A stretch of 10,226 bases of DNA from Hydrogenothermaceae bacterium (GTDB lineage Bacteria > Aquificota > Aquificia > Aquificales > Hydrogenothermaceae): NCBI GenBank assembly GCA_026984355.1, contig JALSSG010000173.1:1-10226 (forward strand). The letters run 5' to 3'. Numbering within the stretch: the stretch's first letter is position 1; each line of letters starts with the position of its first letter. A program made the position numbers and the translations under genes. Positions 1 to 6,679 of this stretch are shown here, one piece after another. The notes beneath the pieces were generated by a model. That model worked only from the letters and a program-made list of their open reading frames with translations. It had not been told where the DNA came from and did not search any database.

Positions 1-1
1 A

Positions 2-589
2 GAAAAAAGACTAATCAAACTACAAAGACAACTATCAAGGAAACAAAAAGGAAGCAAGAACTATGAGAAAGCAAGGCAAAAAGTAGCAAAACAACACCAA
101 AAAATAGTAAACAAGAGGAAAGACTTTCTCCACAATGTATCAACTGCGATAACCAAGCAGTATGATTGCTTCGTGGTAGAAAGTCTAAACATAAAGGGAA
201 TGATACAAAACGAGAAACTGTCAAAACAGATAGCAGATGTAAGCTGGTATGAGTTTATAAGGCAGTTAGAATATAAAGCGAGATGGTATGGAAGAAAGCT
301 AATAAAAGCAGACAGATTTTATCCAAGCAGTAAGACTTGTAGTGTATGTGGATACAAAAATAACCAGCTTACATTACAGGTAAGGAAATGGCAGTGTTCA
401 ATATGTAAAACTGAGCATGATAGAGATGAGAATGCAAGCAAAAATCTATACAAGATAGGGCTCACCTACCTAACGGGTGGTAGGGCAGGAACTGTCCAAA
501 CTCAAGCCTGTGGAGCTGGCACTGTTGGCGGAATGGGAGATAACTTCCAGTCTACGAGGCATCCAGCTGTGAAGCAGGAAACTTCTTAA
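2..589 (+). CDS. tnpB: RNA-guided nuclease TnpB (IS605 OrfB), 5'-truncated by window edge
   Basis: TnpB is an RNA-guided, RuvC-type DNA nuclease encoded by IS200/IS605 elements; with an omega-RNA it cuts target DNA next to a short TAM, which helps keep the element in the genome. The frame is open from base 2, so the gene starts outside the window. Visible features, in order: a Lys/Gln-rich helical region, the RuvC-II segment VVESLNIKGM with its catalytic Glu at 179-181, a zinc ribbon with two CxxC pairs (Cys codons at 338, 347, 395 and 404), and the RuvC-III motif DRDENAS at 419-439. All catalytic elements in the visible part look intact. The first RuvC Asp would lie upstream and cannot be checked. 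After KNLYKIG the protein becomes a Gly/Thr/Gln-rich tail, as expected where the coding sequence doubles as structured RNA. It is convergent with mutS2. Confidence 0.9.
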   Translation, partial: EKRLIKLQRQLSRKQKGSKNYEKARQKVAKQHQKIVNKRKDFLHNVSTAITKQYDCFVVESLNIKGMIQNEKLSKQIADVSWYEFIRQLEYKARWYGRKLIKADRFYPSSKTCSVCGYKNNQLTLQVRKWQCSICKTEHDRDENASKNLYKIGLTYLTGGRAGTVQTQACGAGTVGGMGDNFQSTRHPAVKQETS

Positions 590-609
590 TTTATTGAGGA
601 GTAGTTCAC
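461..609 (+). ncRNA. Putative omega-RNA (reRNA) scaffold of the TnpB element
   Basis: In TnpB elements the guide RNA comes from the 3' end of tnpB through the element's right end, and its guide is the sequence just outside the element. Here 461-580 is about 55% G+C (66 of 120 bases by hand count) in an otherwise strongly AT-rich window. It contains several complementary segments: CCTACC 465-470 with GGTAGG 479-484; CCTG 507-510 with CAGG 575-578, enclosing AGCTGG 514-519 with CCAGCT 563-568; and inside these ACTG 521-524 with CAGT 548-551. A small GAAG 571-574 / CTTC 582-585 pairing is an alternative to part of this. The exact 5' end is unknown. Pairings were read by eye, not folded by software. 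Confidence 0.55.
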
Positions 610-2918
610 TCTATATGTGCTATAGTTACTCCCATTCCACCTTCGTGGTATGGAGCATCTTCATACCTTATGTTATATGGACTTTTATCTAGATATTCTC
701 TAACTGCTTTTCTAAGTATACCAGAACCATATCCGTGTATAATCCTTATAGTTGAATATCCTTCTGAAACAGCTTTATCTATGTAATCTGCAAGTTCTTT
801 TATAGCTTCTTCTTTTGTTTTTCCTATAAGTTTTATCTCTGGTTTTATTGATGCTCTTTTTCTGTGTATTATTATTTTAGTTTTTTTATGTGGTTCGTAT
901 TTGACTTTTTTTAAGTCTTTAGTCTTTACCCATACTTTTATACCGTTAAAGTTAACATGTGCTTTATCCTCTCTTATAGATATGATTTCTCCAACAGTTC
1001 CTTTTCCTTTTAGTTTTACTTTATCTCCTATATCTAATTTTTCTTCTTCTAACTGGTTTTCTTCCATGTTAAGTAATTGGTCTACTGTTATTTTCTTTTC
1101 TTTTAGAAACTGCTCTAAATCTTTGCCAGAGGCTGTTGTTTTTATTTTTTCTATTATTTGATAACCTTCTTTTTGTATCTGTTTTAGAAAATCTTCTGCT
1201 TTTTTTAGTTCTGATTTCCATTTTTCTTTTTTCTTTTCTTCTAGTTCTTTTATTAGAGCTTCATATTTTTGTTTATCTTTGTTTAGCTTTTCTTTCAACT
1301 TTACAACTTCTTCATGTTCTTTATGGTACATCTGTTTGTAATTTTCTAGCATTTTTATAGCTTTATCTAACTCTATTGATGATTTATCAAGGTATTTTCT
1401 TGCTTTTTGTAAAATTTCCTCATTAAGCCCTAATTTTTGGGCAATATAAAAAGCCATGCTTTCACCGATAGATTTATAAAATATTTCGTATGTTGGTGTT
1501 AATGTTTCTTTGTCAAAACCTACAGATGCAACTTCAAAGTACTCATTTGAAAGAGCATATAATTTTATTTGTTTAAAATGGCTGGTTATTAATATATAGG
1601 AATTTTTTTCTTTTAGTTTTTCAAGTATTCCTATACCTATTGCTGAACCTTCTTCTGGGTCAGTTCCAGGGATAAGTTCATCAAGTAAAATAAGGCTTTT
1701 TTCATCTGCTTGTTCTATAATTTGTTTTATATTTCTAATATGGGCTGAATATGTAGATAAGTTTTGTTCTATACTTTGCATATCTCCAATATCAGCAAAA
1801 ATTCCGCTAAATACTGGTAATATACTTTCCTCTTCTGCAGGTATTGGTATGGCTGTTTGGTTTAAAAGTGATAATAATCCTAATGTTTTTAATGCTACAG
1901 TTTTTCCACCTGTATTTGGTCCTGTTATAACAAGTCCTTTTTTATCTTCTGGTATTTTTATATCTATTGGTTTGAAGTTTTGTTTGTTGAATAAAAATAA
2001 TGGATGTTTTGCTCTTATAAGGTGTATATCTTTAGCTGTTTTAGGGAATATAGCTTTAAATTCTTTTGAATATTTTGCTTTTGTATACAAAATATCAAAT
2101 TCTACTACTGTGTAATAACTACCTGCTATCTCGGTGTACCTATTTCTAAGTAATCCTGTTAGAAATTTTAGTATTCTTCTTATCTCTAAATGTTCTTTTA
2201 ACTTAAGGTCAGTAAGTTTATTATTTAGGTTCACTATATTTTCAGGTTCAACAAATATAGTCTGACCAGAAGATGACCTATCGTGAATAATGCCTTTTAG
2301 TTTTGAGGAAAAGTTTGGTTTTACTGGTATTACAAATCTTTCTTTTCTTTGAGTTATTATCCTATCTTGAATTATATCTGAATATCTTGAGCTGTTTAAT
2401 ATACTTTCAAGAATGGTTCTTATTCTATCTTCTAATCTTTTTATGTTCTCTCTAATCTGAGAAAGGTCTTTACTTGCAGTGTCTTTTATCATTCCTGATT
2501 TGTCTATGCTTTCTTCTATTATTCTTTCTATCTCTCGTGATGAGAAAAGTTTCCTGTATAAAATGGCTAAATGTTTTGTATCCTTAATATAAGGATTTAG
2601 AAATTTTTTTATCTGTCTTGATATAGAAAGAAGATTGCCAATATTAAGAATTTCTTTTGCTGACAGGATACTTTCTTCTATAGATAAGAGTTTTAGCGTT
2701 TGTTCTATATCTGGGTATTCTGATAATGGAAAATATCCTTCTTTATTGAATATATCTATAAATTCCTGTGTTTTTTGTATTTCCTTTTTTAACTTCTGGC
2801 TGTCAGATATTGGTTTTAGTTTTAGTATTTCTTGTTTAGTTTTATCATTTAAAGAAAAGTCTGATAATTTTTGTAAGAATTTATCATACTCTAAGATTTC
2901 TAAGTCTTTCTTCCTCAT
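606..2918 (-). CDS. mutS2: Endonuclease MutS2 / ribosome-collision ATPase
   Basis: MutS2 is a MutS-like ABC ATPase with a C-terminal Smr domain. It is known to restrain homologous recombination in some bacteria and to act on collided ribosomes in Bacillus subtilis. Seen here (770 residues): MutS-type lever and clamp helices over roughly the first 300 residues, Walker A GPNTGGKT at 333-340, signature STYSAHIRNI at 388-397, Walker B LILLDE at 409-414, a His switch (SH) at 446-447, a charged coiled coil at about 510-620, a KOW-like segment at about 629-675, and an Smr domain from about 695 with HGYGSG at 728-733. The usual Smr LDLRG motif reads IKLIG. The start at 2918 gives an N-terminus (MRKKDLEILEYDKF) that lines up with the family. 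An in-frame ATG at 2963, four bases after the pgi stop, would add 15 Lys-rich residues; neither start has a good Shine-Dalgarno. The stop codon (606-608) lies within the IS right end. Confidence 0.95.
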   Translation of the reverse strand: MRKKDLEILEYDKFLQKLSDFSLNDKTKQEILKLKPISDSQKLKKEIQKTQEFIDIFNKEGYFPLSEYPDIEQTLKLLSIEESILSAKEILNIGNLLSISRQIKKFLNPYIKDTKHLAILYRKLFSSREIERIIEESIDKSGMIKDTASKDLSQIRENIKRLEDRIRTILESILNSSRYSDIIQDRIITQRKERFVIPVKPNFSSKLKGIIHDRSSSGQTIFVEPENIVNLNNKLTDLKLKEHLEIRRILKFLTGLLRNRYTEIAGSYYTVVEFDILYTKAKYSKEFKAIFPKTAKDIHLIRAKHPLFLFNKQNFKPIDIKIPEDKKGLVITGPNTGGKTVALKTLGLLSLLNQTAIPIPAEEESILPVFSGIFADIGDMQSIEQNLSTYSAHIRNIKQIIEQADEKSLILLDELIPGTDPEEGSAIGIGILEKLKEKNSYILITSHFKQIKLYALSNEYFEVASVGFDKETLTPTYEIFYKSIGESMAFYIAQKLGLNEEILQKARKYLDKSSIELDKAIKMLENYKQMYHKEHEEVVKLKEKLNKDKQKYEALIKELEEKKKEKWKSELKKAEDFLKQIQKEGYQIIEKIKTTASGKDLEQFLKEKKITVDQLLNMEENQLEEEKLDIGDKVKLKGKGTVGEIISIREDKAHVNFNGIKVWVKTKDLKKVKYEPHKKTKIIIHRKRASIKPEIKLIGKTKEEAIKELADYIDKAVSEGYSTIRIIHGYGSGILRKAVREYLDKSPYNIRYEDAPYHEGGMGVTIAHIE

Positions 2919-2966
2919 TTTTTTATATTTATTATCTGTTTTTTTTGCAACAAATATATTCATAGG

Positions 2967-4313
2967 TTATTGAATTTCAAGTTTATATTTTTCTTTATAT
3001 AGTTCTTCAAACTCTTCCAGTTTATGTTCATATCCTTTCCTTCCCATAAGGGCGTATGTGAAGTTTTTACCTTCTTCTACTGCTGGTTGGTCAAAAGGAT
3101 TTATTTTATATAGGTATCCTGAAAAACCTGTAGCTAATTCATACATATAGATTAACATTCCTATGTTATATGGATTTACTTCATCAAGGGTTATAGTAAG
3201 ATTTGGTATTTTACTTTTTATAAGGGCAGCTTTTGTTCCAAGTAGTTCTTTATTTAGTATTTCGCTTAGAGTGTGTTTTTTTAGATAGGAAATTTCTTCA
3301 GGAAGTTCTTCTACTATTTTCAAATCTCTTTCGAAGTTTTCTACCTGTATAAATGTTATTATTTTATCTCTTGGACCGTCTCTATAAAGCTGAATTTGAG
3401 AATGTTGGTCTACAGTTCCAAGAGCTTTTACTGGTGTTTGACCTAACCCGTCTTTGCCTAAACTTTCTGCCCATAATTGTCTCCACCAATCTACAAATGC
3501 ACTTAGCCTTTCTGTGTAAGGCATCATAACAGCTATGCTTTTTCCTCTTCTCATATTTGCAAGGTAATGTAATACCGCTATTAAATATGCTGGGTTATGT
3601 TCAACGTGTTCTTCTATTGAACAAATCAAATCCATTTTTTTTGCGCCTTGTAAAAGCTGGTCTATATCTATTCCTACAACAGCAGCAGGTAAAAGACCAA
3701 CAGCAGACAGTACTGAAAATCTACCGCCAACTTTTGGTGGAATATCAAACATCTTTATACCATGTTCATTGCCAAATTTTCTTAAAAAGCCTTTTTCTGG
3801 GTCTGTAGTAAACACTAGATGCTTTTTATAGTTATCCCCTACAGTATTTTTTAACATATCAAGAACTATGGCAAAGTTAGCTATTGTTTCAACAGTTGAG
3901 CCAGATTTAGTAATCACATTAAAACATGTTTTTTCTACTTCTATTTTTTCCATTATCGCTTCAAACTTTTCAGGGTCTACATTGTCAAGAACATAAAATT
4001 TTGGGAAACCAAACTGATTGTGGTTTAGCCATGTAAGACTTTCAAATAACATTTGGGCACCAAGAGATGAACCTCCAATACCTATAAGAACAAAATAATC
4101 AAACTCTTTTCTTATATATGATGCATATTCTTTTATATCAGATGTATCTTGATATGGGAGCTTAGTAAAGTAAAATCTTCTCTCTTTTTCTTTTTGTATT
4201 TTTGAATGAATATCAACTATAAAATGTCTAAATGATAAAAGTTCTTCTCTTAGAACACCATCTCTTTCTCCTATAGTTTCTGCCATTGCTGCTGTATAGT
4301 CTATTTTTATCAA
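2967..4313 (-). CDS. pgi: Glucose-6-phosphate isomerase
   Basis: Pgi is a cytosolic enzyme interconverting glucose 6-phosphate and fructose 6-phosphate in glycolysis and gluconeogenesis. The 448-residue length is typical of the short bacterial form. Visible signatures: the sugar-phosphate-binding SIS segment IGIGGSSLGAQML (77-89), the phosphate loop TKSGSTVETIANF (135-147), KVGGRFSVLSAVG (194-206), WAESLGK with the catalytic Glu at 283, VDQHSQIQLYRDGPRDK with His304 (301-317), and NPFDQPAVEEGK, which ends in the catalytic-type Lys416. The start codon is TTG (4311-4313), backed by AGGAGG six bases upstream; the next in-frame ATG would cut nine residues. One base separates it from the udg stop, and mutS2 follows closely, so it is internal to the operon. 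Confidence 0.97.
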   Translation of the reverse strand: MIKIDYTAAMAETIGERDGVLREELLSFRHFIVDIHSKIQKEKERRFYFTKLPYQDTSDIKEYASYIRKEFDYFVLIGIGGSSLGAQMLFESLTWLNHNQFGFPKFYVLDNVDPEKFEAIMEKIEVEKTCFNVITKSGSTVETIANFAIVLDMLKNTVGDNYKKHLVFTTDPEKGFLRKFGNEHGIKMFDIPPKVGGRFSVLSAVGLLPAAVVGIDIDQLLQGAKKMDLICSIEEHVEHNPAYLIAVLHYLANMRRGKSIAVMMPYTERLSAFVDWWRQLWAESLGKDGLGQTPVKALGTVDQHSQIQLYRDGPRDKIITFIQVENFERDLKIVEELPEEISYLKKHTLSEILNKELLGTKAALIKSKIPNLTITLDEVNPYNIGMLIYMYELATGFSGYLYKINPFDQPAVEEGKNFTYALMGRKGYEHKLEEFEELYKEKYKLEIQ

Positions 4314-4314
4314 T

Positions 4315-4971
4315 TTATTCCTCCTGTGAGTATGCTAATTCTATTGCTTTTTTTATATCCTGTAAGAGTATAGGTTCTGCCTGTAGATTTCTAAGGACGT
4401 AAGCTGGGTGATAGGTTAAATATAGTAGTCTGTTGTTCCACTTTATTATTTGACCTCTTTCTTTTGTTATTTTGACAGGTCTTTTTAAAAATGCGTATCC
4501 GGCAGCTGCACCAAGTAAACATATTACCTTAGGGTTGATTAATTCTATTTGTTTTTCTAAGTAAGGCCAGCATGTTTCCTGTTCCCATGGTGTAGGAGTT
4601 CTATTATTTGGGGGTCTGCATTTTACAGTATTTGTTATATAAAATTCTTCTCTTTTATGTCCTGTAGCTTCTATCATCTTTGTAAGCAATTTTCCTGCTC
4701 TACCAACAAAAGGTCTTCCTTGCTTATCTTCGTCTCCTCCTGGTGCTTCACCTACAAACATGAGTTTAGCATCAGGGTTTCCCTCACCTGGTACAGCTTT
4801 AGTTCTACTCAAATGAAGTTCACATTTTGTGCAATTTTTAATCTGCTCTTCTATCTCTTTTAGGAGCTTAATTTTATCAGTTGCTTTCACACTTTGTTCC
4901 TCTTTTTCTATAAAAATCTCATTAAAACCTAAACTTTTTAAGATTTTTAAATAATCTTTAAATTCTTCCAT
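4315..4971 (-). CDS. Family 4 (Fe-S) uracil-DNA glycosylase
   Basis: Family 4 UDGs remove uracil from DNA, the first step of base-excision repair of deaminated cytosine, and are typical of thermophiles. The protein has 218 residues. An N-terminal helical extension of about 40 residues precedes the core. Four cysteines suited to the 4Fe-4S cluster are present: Cys47 and Cys50 (CTKC), Cys118 (KCRPP) and Cys134. Motif 1 is GEAPGGDED (74-82), followed by GRPFVGRAGKLL, the ITNTVKCRPP segment, and motif 3 HPAYVLRN (188-195). These together are diagnostic of the family. Fourteen bases separate it from pgsA upstream, and its end overlaps the pgi ribosome-binding site. Its own ribosome-binding site is weak, so it probably relies on operon reading. 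Some databases name such proteins as phage SPO1 DNA polymerase-related; the motifs favour the glycosylase. Confidence 0.93.
   Translation of the reverse strand: MEEFKDYLKILKSLGFNEIFIEKEEQSVKATDKIKLLKEIEEQIKNCTKCELHLSRTKAVPGEGNPDAKLMFVGEAPGGDEDKQGRPFVGRAGKLLTKMIEATGHKREEFYITNTVKCRPPNNRTPTPWEQETCWPYLEKQIELINPKVICLLGAAAGYAFLKRPVKITKERGQIIKWNNRLLYLTYHPAYVLRNLQAEPILLQDIKKAIELAYSQEE
4320..4325 (-). promoter_or_regulatory. Shine-Dalgarno AGGAGG of pgi
   Basis: A perfect AGGAGG lies on the minus strand six bases before the TTG start of pgi. It is embedded in the last codons of the upstream udg gene (Gln-Glu-Glu). It decides the choice of TTG over a downstream ATG. Confidence 0.8.
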
Positions 4972-4985
4972 TTTTTATTATAAGC

Positions 4986-5531
4986 TTAATTTTTTTCATT
5001 TTTTAACTGTTTTATACCATCGTAAGTATAACCAAGAGCAGACATAAAAGTAAACAGGGTTGCTATATAGATAATACTATAAATGATTTCAAATGGTACA
5101 TATGTTATATTTGCCAGTAAGATTAATATTACAGAAAGTATCTGAAAGAATGTTGTTAGCTTACCAAAAATAGAAGGTTTAATATCTATTTCCCCTTTTA
5201 AAAGGTAAATTATTAAACTTCCAGCTAATATATAAAAATCTCTACTTATAACAATTACAACATACCAGAAGGGAAACTTTATACTCAAATTAGAGTTATA
5301 TATAAATATAAAAGCTGAAAGTAAAAGAGCCTTATCAGCAAGAGGGTCTAATATTTTACCAAGGGTGGTAATCTGATTTAATTTCCTTGCTAAAAATCCA
5401 TCTAACGCATCAGTAATTCCAGCAATTAGAAAAACTATAAGTGCATATAAAGGTTTATTATATCCTAAAAAGATTATAAACAGGGGTATTAAAAATATGC
5501 GAAGAATTGTTATCTGATTAGCAATTCCCAC
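4986..5531 (-). CDS. pgsA: CDP-diacylglycerol--glycerol-3-phosphate 3-phosphatidyltransferase
   Basis: PgsA is an integral membrane enzyme that makes phosphatidylglycerol phosphate from CDP-diacylglycerol and glycerol 3-phosphate, the committed step to phosphatidylglycerol and cardiolipin. The 181 residues fit the family. The CDP-alcohol phosphotransferase signature is complete: Asp41, Asp44-Gly45, Ala48-Arg49, Gly58, Asp62 and Asp66. Hydrophobic segments lie at about 8-22, 28-40, 68-77, 88-110, 123-143 and 147-165, giving the usual multi-pass topology. The N-terminus GIANQITILRI is family-like and supports the GTG start (5529-5531), which lies inside the end of rfaE2 (14-base overlap), suggesting translational coupling. 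Other CDP-alcohol phosphotransferases share the signature, so the exact acceptor is assigned by overall resemblance. Confidence 0.92.
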   Translation of the reverse strand: MGIANQITILRIFLIPLFIIFLGYNKPLYALIVFLIAGITDALDGFLARKLNQITTLGKILDPLADKALLLSAFIFIYNSNLSIKFPFWYVVIVISRDFYILAGSLIIYLLKGEIDIKPSIFGKLTTFFQILSVILILLANITYVPFEIIYSIIYIATLFTFMSALGYTYDGIKQLKNEKN

Positions 5532-5973
5532 TTTTGATTTTCTCTATAATTTTTGTTGTAGATATGTCATATATAAAATCTATAGTCTTTACTATTCCTC
5601 CATAGGACATTACAAAATCTGCACCAACTATATTTTCTATTTTCCAGTCTCCGCCTTTTACAAGAACATCTGGTTTAATTTCTTTAATTAATCTTTCTGG
5701 TGTGTCTTCATCAAATACTATTACAAGGTCTACAGGTTTTAGAGCTTCTAAAACTTTTTTTCTAAATTCTTGTGGGTTAATAGGTCTGCATTTTCCCTTA
5801 ATTCTTCTTATAGAGTCATCACTGTTTAATCCTACAACAAGAAAATCTCCTAAATCTTTTGCTTTTTGTAGGTAATCAACATGACCAGCATGGAGTATAT
5901 CAAAACATCCATTTGTAAATACTATCTTTTTACCTTTTTCTTTTTCACACTCAATTATTTTCTTATAATCCAT
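5518..5973 (-). CDS. rfaE2: D-glycero-beta-D-manno-heptose 1-phosphate adenylyltransferase (one-domain RfaE2)
   Basis: RfaE2 adenylylates heptose 1-phosphate to ADP-heptose, the precursor of the lipopolysaccharide inner core. It is a cytosolic nucleotidyltransferase corresponding to the C-terminal half of HldE. Seen in its 151 residues: the nucleotide-binding TNGCFDILHAGHVDYL with HAGH at 28-31, GLNSDDSIRRIKG (48-60), RPINPQEFR, the PDVLVKGGDW segment (101-110), and ISTTKII (137-143), the counterpart of the family's ISSSxI. The kinase half is absent from this gene and from its neighbours in the window, so a separate RfaE1 kinase is expected elsewhere. AGAGG at 5981-5985 is seven bases before the ATG. 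It is followed by the overlapping pgsA, so an envelope-building pair sits together. A glycerol-3-phosphate cytidylyltransferase is the nearest alternative, but the C-terminal motifs favour RfaE2. Confidence 0.93.
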   Translation of the reverse strand: MDYKKIIECEKEKGKKIVFTNGCFDILHAGHVDYLQKAKDLGDFLVVGLNSDDSIRRIKGKCRPINPQEFRKKVLEALKPVDLVIVFDEDTPERLIKEIKPDVLVKGGDWKIENIVGADFVMSYGGIVKTIDFIYDISTTKIIEKIKSGNC

Positions 5974-5975
5974 GT

Positions 5976-6344
5976 TTATTCCTCTATAAAGTTTTGTGTT
6001 GGAATTAATACTAAATATGATAAAAGGAAAATAGGAAACAATAAAACCATATATATATAATTCTTATATACTAAAGATAATAAAAAACCTACAATGATAG
6101 GTATGTATCCTATAATACAGAGCTTTATAAACGTTTTTGTATTTACTTTCTTTTTTTTCCATCTGTATAAAAAAACTCCAGCTGGTATGAATGATAAAGC
6201 TATAGATATAGTTTCAAATGTTAAATCTATAACTAATGGTTTTAGGTTCTGTCTTAGAATAATCATAGATAATGAAAAAAATATGAATGTGGAAAATAAA
6301 AAGGAAAAATATATTTTTCTACTATAGATAAGATTTTTATTCAT
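5976..6344 (-). CDS. Unrecognised four-helix membrane protein
   Basis: I do not recognise this 122-residue protein. It is very hydrophobic, with probable membrane helices at about 11-29, 37-60, 75-93 and 96-115. A strongly basic loop (RWKKKKVNTK) between helices 2 and 3 suggests that loop faces the cytoplasm. No catalytic motif is visible. Its ATG overlaps the stop of the ModE-like regulator (ATGA at 6341-6344), with no purine-rich ribosome-binding site beyond the A-rich tail of that gene, so it is probably translated by coupling. It ends two bases before rfaE2, whose ribosome-binding site overlaps its last codons. A role in envelope assembly, or as a partner of the regulator, would be guesswork. 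Confidence 0.8.
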   Translation of the reverse strand: MNKNLIYSRKIYFSFLFSTFIFFSLSMIILRQNLKPLVIDLTFETISIALSFIPAGVFLYRWKKKKVNTKTFIKLCIIGYIPIIVGFLLSLVYKNYIYMVLLFPIFLLSYLVLIPTQNFIEE

Positions 6345-6679
6345 TTTTTCTTTTTTGTTTTCTTTGTTTCATTTAATACTTTCTCTACTTTTTCTAAAAT
6401 TTTATCAAACTCTTTTATTAAGTTTTCTGCATCTTTTGTTAGTTTAGAACCGCCTCCTCCAGCACCACCTATTTTAGTTTCTATAAGTTTTTTACCTAAC
6501 CTTTCTTCCATAGCTTTTATATAACTCCATGCTTTTTTGTAAGATATTCCTAGCTCTTTTGCTGCTTTTGATATAGAACCATGTTTTTTTATAGCTTTAA
6601 GTAATTTTTCCCTTCCAAGCCCCATTATAATCTCACCGTCTTTTTCAAGCCATACTTTGAATTTTACTTCATATTTCAT
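6341..6679 (-). CDS. ModE N-terminal-type winged-helix regulator (no ligand domain)
   Basis: The 112-residue protein resembles the DNA-binding part of the molybdate regulator ModE and related LysR-like winged helices. Seen here: KLLKAIKKHGSISKAAKELG followed by ISYKKAWSYIKAMEERLG, a helix-turn-helix spanning roughly residues 25-62; then the Gly-rich wing GGAGGGGSKLT (71-81), characteristic of ModE-type proteins; then a helix and a Lys-rich tail. The molybdate-binding TOBE domains of full ModE are absent, so the sensed signal, if any, is unknown. The start is firm: GGAGG at 6686-6690 lies six bases before the ATG, which overlaps the pilD stop (ATGA). It also overlaps the following membrane-protein gene. 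Targets cannot be told from this window. Confidence 0.88.
   Translation of the reverse strand: MKYEVKFKVWLEKDGEIIMGLGREKLLKAIKKHGSISKAAKELGISYKKAWSYIKAMEERLGKKLIETKIGGAGGGGSKLTKDAENLIKEFDKILEKVEKVLNETKKTKKKK

Larger units (their letters stand above)
1..609 (+). mobile_element. IS200/IS605-family element, right-hand part (cut by window edge)
   Basis: This stretch holds the 3' half of a tnpB gene followed by about 20 non-coding bases ending in GAGTAGTTCAC (599-609). From general knowledge, tnpB-carrying IS605/IS1341-type elements end shortly after the tnpB stop, with a structured right end and no terminal inverted repeats or target duplication. I place the right end at about 606-609 because the mutS2 reading frame on the other strand stops exactly there, and because GTAGTTCAC resembles right ends I recall for this family. 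That placement is inference. The left end, and any tnpA, lie outside the window, so it cannot be said whether the element is autonomous. Confidence 0.75.

Noticed and set aside
173..175. GTG as a possible start of tnpB
   Set aside because: It falls inside the conserved RuvC-II segment (VVESLNIKGM), and the frame is open to base 2, so the gene clearly begins upstream of the window.
465..484. Stem CCTACC/GGTAGG as a Rho-independent terminator
   Set aside because: No U-tract follows on either strand, and the stem lies inside tnpB; it fits better as part of the omega-RNA.
1141..1380. Runs of T-rich sequence that look like low-complexity DNA or repeated units
   Set aside because: They are Lys/Glu-rich coiled-coil codons of mutS2 read on the other strand; no exact repeat period was seen.
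901..3808. Plus-strand open frames opposite mutS2 and pgi (for example 901-1161, 1849-2115, 2635-2973, 3557-3808)
   Set aside because: They are antisense to well-supported genes, are short, have composition expected of reverse-read AT-rich codons, and show no recognisable motif.
6041..6075. AT-alternating stretch (atatatata) as a repeat or origin-like element
   Set aside because: It is within a hydrophobic segment rich in Tyr and Ile codons (YKNYIYMVLL), which explains the pattern.
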